From Lantana camara (taxonomy: Eukaryota; Streptophyta; Magnoliopsida; Lamiales; Verbenaceae), in NCBI GenBank assembly GCA_037501455.1, contig CM074864.1, positions 26,034,001-26,098,000 on the forward strand: DNA of 64,000 bases, written 5' to 3'. The translations under genes and the position numbers were made by a program. Positions 59,401-64,000 of the stretch are shown one piece after another; the first letter of the stretch is position 1; each line of letters opens with the position of its first letter. The notes beneath the pieces were generated by a model. That model did not search any database and was not told the DNA's origin. It saw only the letters and a list, made by a program, of their open reading frames with translations.

Positions 59401-60228
59401 GAGAGGGGCACCTCTCTTCCCCAAACGGTGTAGGGGTGGGATTGATATATGATTTGTTTTGTTTTCGCTTCGCCTTTGCTTATGAAGTAAGTGGGTTGGA
59501 CTTTGAGCTTTCAGTTTGGTATGTTATGCTTTCGTTTATGGTTGTGAAACGGGAGTAGATTTCTAAACGCTAATACTTCTTTGATTTTGGCCTTCGACCT
59601 TAAACTTCTTTCTTTATATATCTACTACCACGGGTTAACACATTTTAGAAGGCAAAAACCACTCCAGGTTCATGAACCCTTTCAGCTTTGGATATGTTTT
59701 GTTCTTATGTATATGCACGTGTGTATGTGTTAGCCCCCTCACCAGTCTCTAGGACTGACCCTCGTTGTTTCTCTCTTTTTCCCCCTTTGTTTTGAGTTTG
59801 TAGATATCCGTTTTATGGGAGTTGGATCTAGGCGGTTGGCTTTGAGTCGTGGTTGGGGATAGCTCGAGTCTCATGCATTGTACTTTGTTTTCTTTACGTA
59901 TTTTAATAATTTTGAAATATGTATAATTTTGCTAATTAGTTCTGTCCTGGGATTTAGTTTTGTATGTTTGCCTTGCATCTAAAATTGTATAAGTGTTATA
60001 TGGAGAACAAGATATGATTTTTGCTAGCCCGCTTTGTGTTTTAAATTAATTGCTTCCGCGATTATGTTTCTTTCTTACTCTCAGTAGGGTCTACACCGCC
60101 TAGCTTAGTTTGGATTTTTGGTTGTCCCCCATTCGCCATGGCTTGATGCGTGGGCGAAGTTCCCATTTGGTTACACGTGTCGGGCTATGGTGCGAGGGAT
60201 GTGGTGCCCTTCGCTCCAGGGTGTTACC
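56415..60228 (+). repeat. G LTR2 (3814 bp), shared by two units
   Basis: TGTAGCATCCCGC ... GGGTGTTACC, with the usual final A changed to C. Signals: first donor TTAAAG/GTATG (GT 57181-57182), first acceptor TTTTAG (AG 58851-58852), 71-nt middle exon 58853-58923, second donor GTGAGG from 58924, hairpin CAGTC-TCTAG-GACTG near 59742-59757 and second acceptor TTTGTAG (AG 59812-59813). Confidence 0.92.
58236..58363. repeat. Palindrome array in G LTR2
   Basis: The same four positions as in LTR1, more decayed: CACACTGCCATGTCC, GACATGGCCGTGTC, GACACGGCCGTGTC and GGACATGGCCGTATC. Confidence 0.9.
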
Positions 60229-60236
60229 TCCCTTCG

Positions 60237-60250
60237 TGGTATCAGAGCTT
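60237..60250 (+). other. Primer-binding site after G LTR2
   Basis: TGGTATCAGAGCTT, with its last base differing from the LTR1 copy. Confidence 0.88.
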
Positions 60251-62275
60251 TTGGTTACAAAACCGGAGCTCTCGTGTCGTGTTGAGTTTTCTAGGTCGTT
60301 CGGATTAGGATTACGTGTTTATTTGTATTCACTACATTACTTATGTGAATTATTTGATATTATTTGTGTTAATAGTTCACATGAACATGCACCAAAACCT
60401 TGCATGCATCGATATTTTGGAAACTTTGCTCTTATTTCAGGATATTGCTCCAATATCGATGACGATCACCGGGAAAAGAACAAGAGAGACAGGTATATTT
60501 GCACTATAAAGGGCTTAGGGATTTTGATCTTTTGGAGGAATTTGAAACAAGGACATCAAGGCCAAGTTCTAGGTGATCAAGAGGATGGAGTTGAGATTTG
60601 AGGAGTCCGAGAAGAATCCTTATGAGGGAGTTCTATTCGAGAACTTTATATAAGTACCACCCTTCCGAGTCTGATGATAGGAAGATTTCAATTTGAAGAA
60701 TGAAAGAAGATAGATGATTTCGTATAAGGGTTTGAAAGATTGGGTACCTACGAGGACTATCTGAAAGTCCGAAATCATTTGCAAACAAGTAGACATGGAA
60801 TTTGATCAAATCTTCAAATTCCAAGAGTATGTGCATGATCCGAGGATGCAATACCCAAGGGCTACGAAGGAATTGGTAATCAATGGATGGAGTCTCACCA
60901 TTACTTATGTAAAGAAAAGACCGGTTTGGGGTTCGAAGATTAAGTAAGGAATCCAAACTTCAAGAATTCTTGAGAGGTTTCAAGATAACAACAATGTCAG
61001 AAAAAGAAGATTTCAATGACTCGGAGTACAAGAAAATTCAAATAGCAAAGATGGATTTTACATCTCATCACAGGAAGCAATTTATTATTCAAATTGTAGA
61101 GACTCGAATCATACGGAAGGAGGAATTTCAAGAATTCCACTATGCGACCAATACCAAACTAGGAAGGATTCCAATACTGAAGGTGGGAGAAGGATTCAAA
61201 TACTGAGAAATTTAGGGTATGATGAAAGTTAATCGAAGAACAAGAATTTGAGGTCATCACAGAAATGCCACGACTTCAAGATCCCGGTTCAAGTTCAAGT
61301 TGGCACTTGGAAATCACGGAGTTAACACCGAGTTCGGCATTTCCCCATGGTGAACGGTATGCGAAGCATTCATGGCATCACATTCCATGCATATTTTAAT
61401 ATCGGGGAAACCCACGTGTTGTTATCTTATTCCTTGTTCTTTGGTGCCTCTTGGTTCTTGCTTATTGTGTGTTTCTTTCCCTTCTTGGTTCTTGTTTGTA
61501 GCGTCTTTCCTTTCCTTCCTAGCTTTATTTGTTGCGTATTTCTTTTCCTTCTTAGCTCTTGTTCGTTGTGTGCTTTACTTTCCTTGGGTTATCCTTCTTT
61601 TGGAGAGAGTTTTATGTGTGGAGTGTTCGTGAGTGTTTGGTGAGTTGTGAGGGTCGAGCTGCTTTCGGTGGGTTTGTTTAGAGGAGTTCTGCTCTTGTTG
61701 AAGTTGGCGGTTGCTTCTAGGAGGTCCGTTCAGGGCTCAAAGGTGTCATCGGTACTAGATTGAAGGCTAACCGGTTGATATTCCTCTTAGAAGAATCGAG
61801 GATTGCCTCAGTGTAAGAGGTATGTTTCTGAGTGGGAAGAGGCGATTGAAGAGAGTTGCCCACGGTATTGGCTCTTGCCTAACCGGAGGTACAAAAGCTG
61901 CCTTATTTCCAACCGAGGCACAAAGGAAGGCCTTTGTTGTGTGTTGCTTGTAGAAGAACGGTAGCCTACGCCTTAAGGAGTGCAAGGTCACGAGTTTATC
62001 CCACTCTTGGTTTGAAGTTGTTTGGAGTTCTGGGGGAAACCGGCTATAGTGGCAAAAGAAAGACGTTATGGACTTTGTGTAGTAATGTCTGTGTGCCAAC
62101 TGTTGAGAATTCTCTAACTACTCCCGAATCTTTATTTGGGAAGTGGGGGCAAACGACTAGGACTTTGTGTCCGGTTCGCCATTTAAGGGGATAGGATCTT
62201 GAGATGTGTGAGATCAGAGTGGCGTAGCGGAAGTGTGGAGTTGGGTTGTCTTCGGAGCCGTTCAATATTCCCTTT

Positions 62276-62312
62276 AGGACCTGAGGACAGGTCCTTTTGA
62301 AGGAGGGGAATT
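62276..62312 (+). other. Hairpin and polypurine tract before G LTR3
   Basis: AGGACCT-GAGGAC-AGGTCCT (62276-62295) and a following GAAGGAGGGGAATT, the same as before LTR2. Confidence 0.9.
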
Positions 62313-64000
62313 TGTAACATCTCGCTCGTCCGGCCGTACATGTACGCTTTAACGGGACTGTTATTTATGCTTTCTAATTCTCTATTTATGCAATTCCTCG
62401 TTATTTTAATTGTTACATGATTATTTGAATTAATATGAAATTAATTGTTTATATTATGAACTTTGAATTTTAACGTTTAAGTTTACATGCCCGTAATTTG
62501 CTCGTTTTGTGCCGGAATCCAATTCCGATTTTTGTGAAATTTTGATATGTATGATATATTGAGTTATGAACGTGTTTGCATGCTCGTTTTAGGTTTTTGG
62601 GTTCGTTTGTCGAGGTTTTAAACCTTTATTACTTGATGAGGGGCTCGAGGGCCTAACTAGCTTTAGTGCACCTTGGGTTCCGGGCACCATAACCTGAGCT
62701 CGGGAATTTGGATTCGAATTCCGGAAGAATTTCAGACTCATAACGAAGAAAGGAAACTCTTGAACCTGATTTGTTATTTTTCTAAGACCGGTTGGACCCC
62801 CTTTTTTCGCCCGGAATGAACAGCTCGAACCAAAGTAGCCTTCTTTGACTAATCTTACACTTGTGGGCCCAATCTAACCATACCTAAGCCTTAAACCTCG
62901 GTTTATATGACCATGATTCACCTCTCGCTCTCCCTTATCAGCTGAATTTCGAACCACACACCCCAAGGAGAAGGAAAAGCTGCTGAAAATGGAGAAAGGA
63001 AAGAAGAAAGAAAACCGCTTCCTCATGCCTTGTGATTTTGGAGCCAAATCTTCTCCATACTTCTTCATATCTTAAAGGTATGTATATTTTCGAATTCTCC
63101 TTGATTATATGATGATTTTGATCGATGAATTTCATGTTATACTTGATATTTAAGTTGAGTTTGGGAGATGGCATGAATAGGAAGGGTTAGAGGTCATTTC
63201 TTGCTCTTATGCCGTAGCTTGAGTTTGGGACTGATTTGATGCTTCTTTGGTGATTATATGAACTTCTGTTCTTCCATTTTTAATATATACTTCATTCTAG
63301 ATGTGTTAGAGTTGTTTTTTCTTTGATAACTTGGTTGAAACTTTGAGTTTCTGGGAATGAAAACTGGAATTTCCGAACTGCTCTCCCTGTATGTACTGTC
63401 GTCATGTTTTTGAGATGTGTTTCATTAATTCTTACCTCCAATTTCATGTATTCATGCATGGTTATGTAATATACGTGTTGCTCATTGAATATGTTCTATT
63501 TTTCCCTGATTTCATGCCTCATTTCAGCTGTATATAGGAGTTAGAACATGACTTGTTTTCACACTTCTCTTGCAACGGTTTTTGTGTGGCTGTTTTGGTG
63601 CTCAAATTCTGATTATATGAACCTGTTTTGCTTCCATTTTGATATATAATACTTGGTAGATGAGTTATGGATAGATTTCCTTTGAAACCCTTTAATGAAT
63701 TGGTAAGGTTTGAGCTTGGTAAACAACTGCAAATTTGCTCCCCTTTCAACCGAACTGCTGTCAGATTTTTGTGCTACATTTGTTGATTTCTTGAGCTCTA
63801 ACTCATGTGAAATTGCATGAGCATGAAGTACTTTAGTTGTTCTACATGTTAGCTATGTTCCCAAGCTTTTATCCTCTGTTTCAGCCCCATATTTGGAGAT
63901 TATGGCCTGCTTGCATTCATGTCCTTTATTGTTTCGTTTTCTTGTATGATTGAGATCAGTTTTGTTGCTGCGTGTTAGGGCCTGATTACATGACGATTTG
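62313..64000 (+). repeat. G LTR3, first 1688 bp
   Basis: TGTAACATCTCGCTC start. It has the conserved U3 block near 62660-62725 and the first donor TTAAAG/GTATG (GT 63078-63079). It includes the segment that LTR1 has lost. It runs out of the window in the putative first intron, before the palindrome array. Confidence 0.9.

Larger units (their letters stand above)
60229..62312 (+). mobile_element. G interior 2, no gag or pol
   Basis: Near-copy of interior 1. The 98-codon plus-strand frame (61347-61643) and the 110-codon minus-strand frame (61767-62099) are both still open. The TTTCAGGATA replacement of the gag start is also present (about 60435). No known domain was seen. Confidence 0.75.
50657..64000 (+). 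mobile_element. Tandem array of non-autonomous Ty3 elements (G)
   Basis: LTR1 (50657-54328), interior 1 (54329-56414), LTR2 (56415-60228), interior 2 (60229-62312) and the first 1.7 kb of LTR3 (62313-64000). Unit length is about 5.8-5.9 kb. LTR2 has a polypurine tract before it and a primer site after it, so it is shared by two units. Interiors are 2086 and 2084 bp, nearly alike, without gag or pol. The left flank TGCAA (50652-50656) may be half of a target duplication; the right end is outside the window. Confidence 0.9.

Noticed and set aside
60110..60601. A 163-codon frame across the end of G LTR2 and the start of interior 2
   Set aside because: It crosses the LTR end and primer site; the matching LTR1 region is broken up by stops and frame changes.

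Overview
The window is plant nuclear DNA made almost entirely of LTR retrotransposons, nested and truncated inside one another. No host gene, tRNA, rRNA or CRISPR array was recognised. A flowering plant is indicated by the Ty3 chromovirus polyprotein with a C-terminal chromodomain, the initiator-tRNA-Met primer sites (TGGTATCAGAGC), the Angela-like Ty1/copia remains and LTRs of 2.5-3.8 kb. I cannot name the species. Element names (A to L) are mine. Type A and type B are two related classes of long Ty3 LTR (probably Tekay/Del lineage). Type B carries a GAATTC-rich dyad near its start and type A does not.

Layout. 1-631: type-A LTR fragment L. 632-5159: two minus-strand type-B LTR fragments, J and I. 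5160-9189: A, a small non-coding element with an 893 bp interior. 9190-12893: LTR, primer site and first gag codons of E, into which A inserted. 12894-27695: 5' LTR and leader of an Angela-like copia element (copia-1). Its core promoter is split by K (14480-25171), the only full-length element, with a 5-bp target duplication GGGTT. 27696-33500: type-A LTR C, with solo LTR B (27873-31358, duplication ATTTT) nested in it. 33501-42733: minus-strand tandem array D. 42734-47288: decayed copia pol and 3' LTR (copia-2). 47289-47611: unassigned. 47612-50656: LTR fragments F and H. 50657-64000: tandem array G (LTR-interior-LTR-interior-LTR), running off the window.

How it works together. K has the only long coding frame: gag with two zinc knuckles, protease, reverse transcriptase, RNase H, integrase and chromodomain. 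That frame has a stop at codon 4. A, D and G have no recognisable protein genes, but keep the same primer site and a similar hairpin plus polypurine tract before the 3' LTR, so they look like non-autonomous relatives that borrow proteins from a K-like element.

The most interesting signal is inside the LTRs. Across about a dozen diverged copies, aligned positions show a first splice donor (AAG/GT), an acceptor, a 64-90 nt middle exon, a second donor (GTGAGG) and a second acceptor (TGCAG/GT). The first putative intron always holds an array of GC-rich palindromes whose sequence differs by family (for example GACACGGCCGTGTC or TACCCGGCCGGGTA). A hairpin with covarying base pairs sits just before the second acceptor. 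I read this as a conserved spliced leader with a structured intron. That is inference from sequence only.
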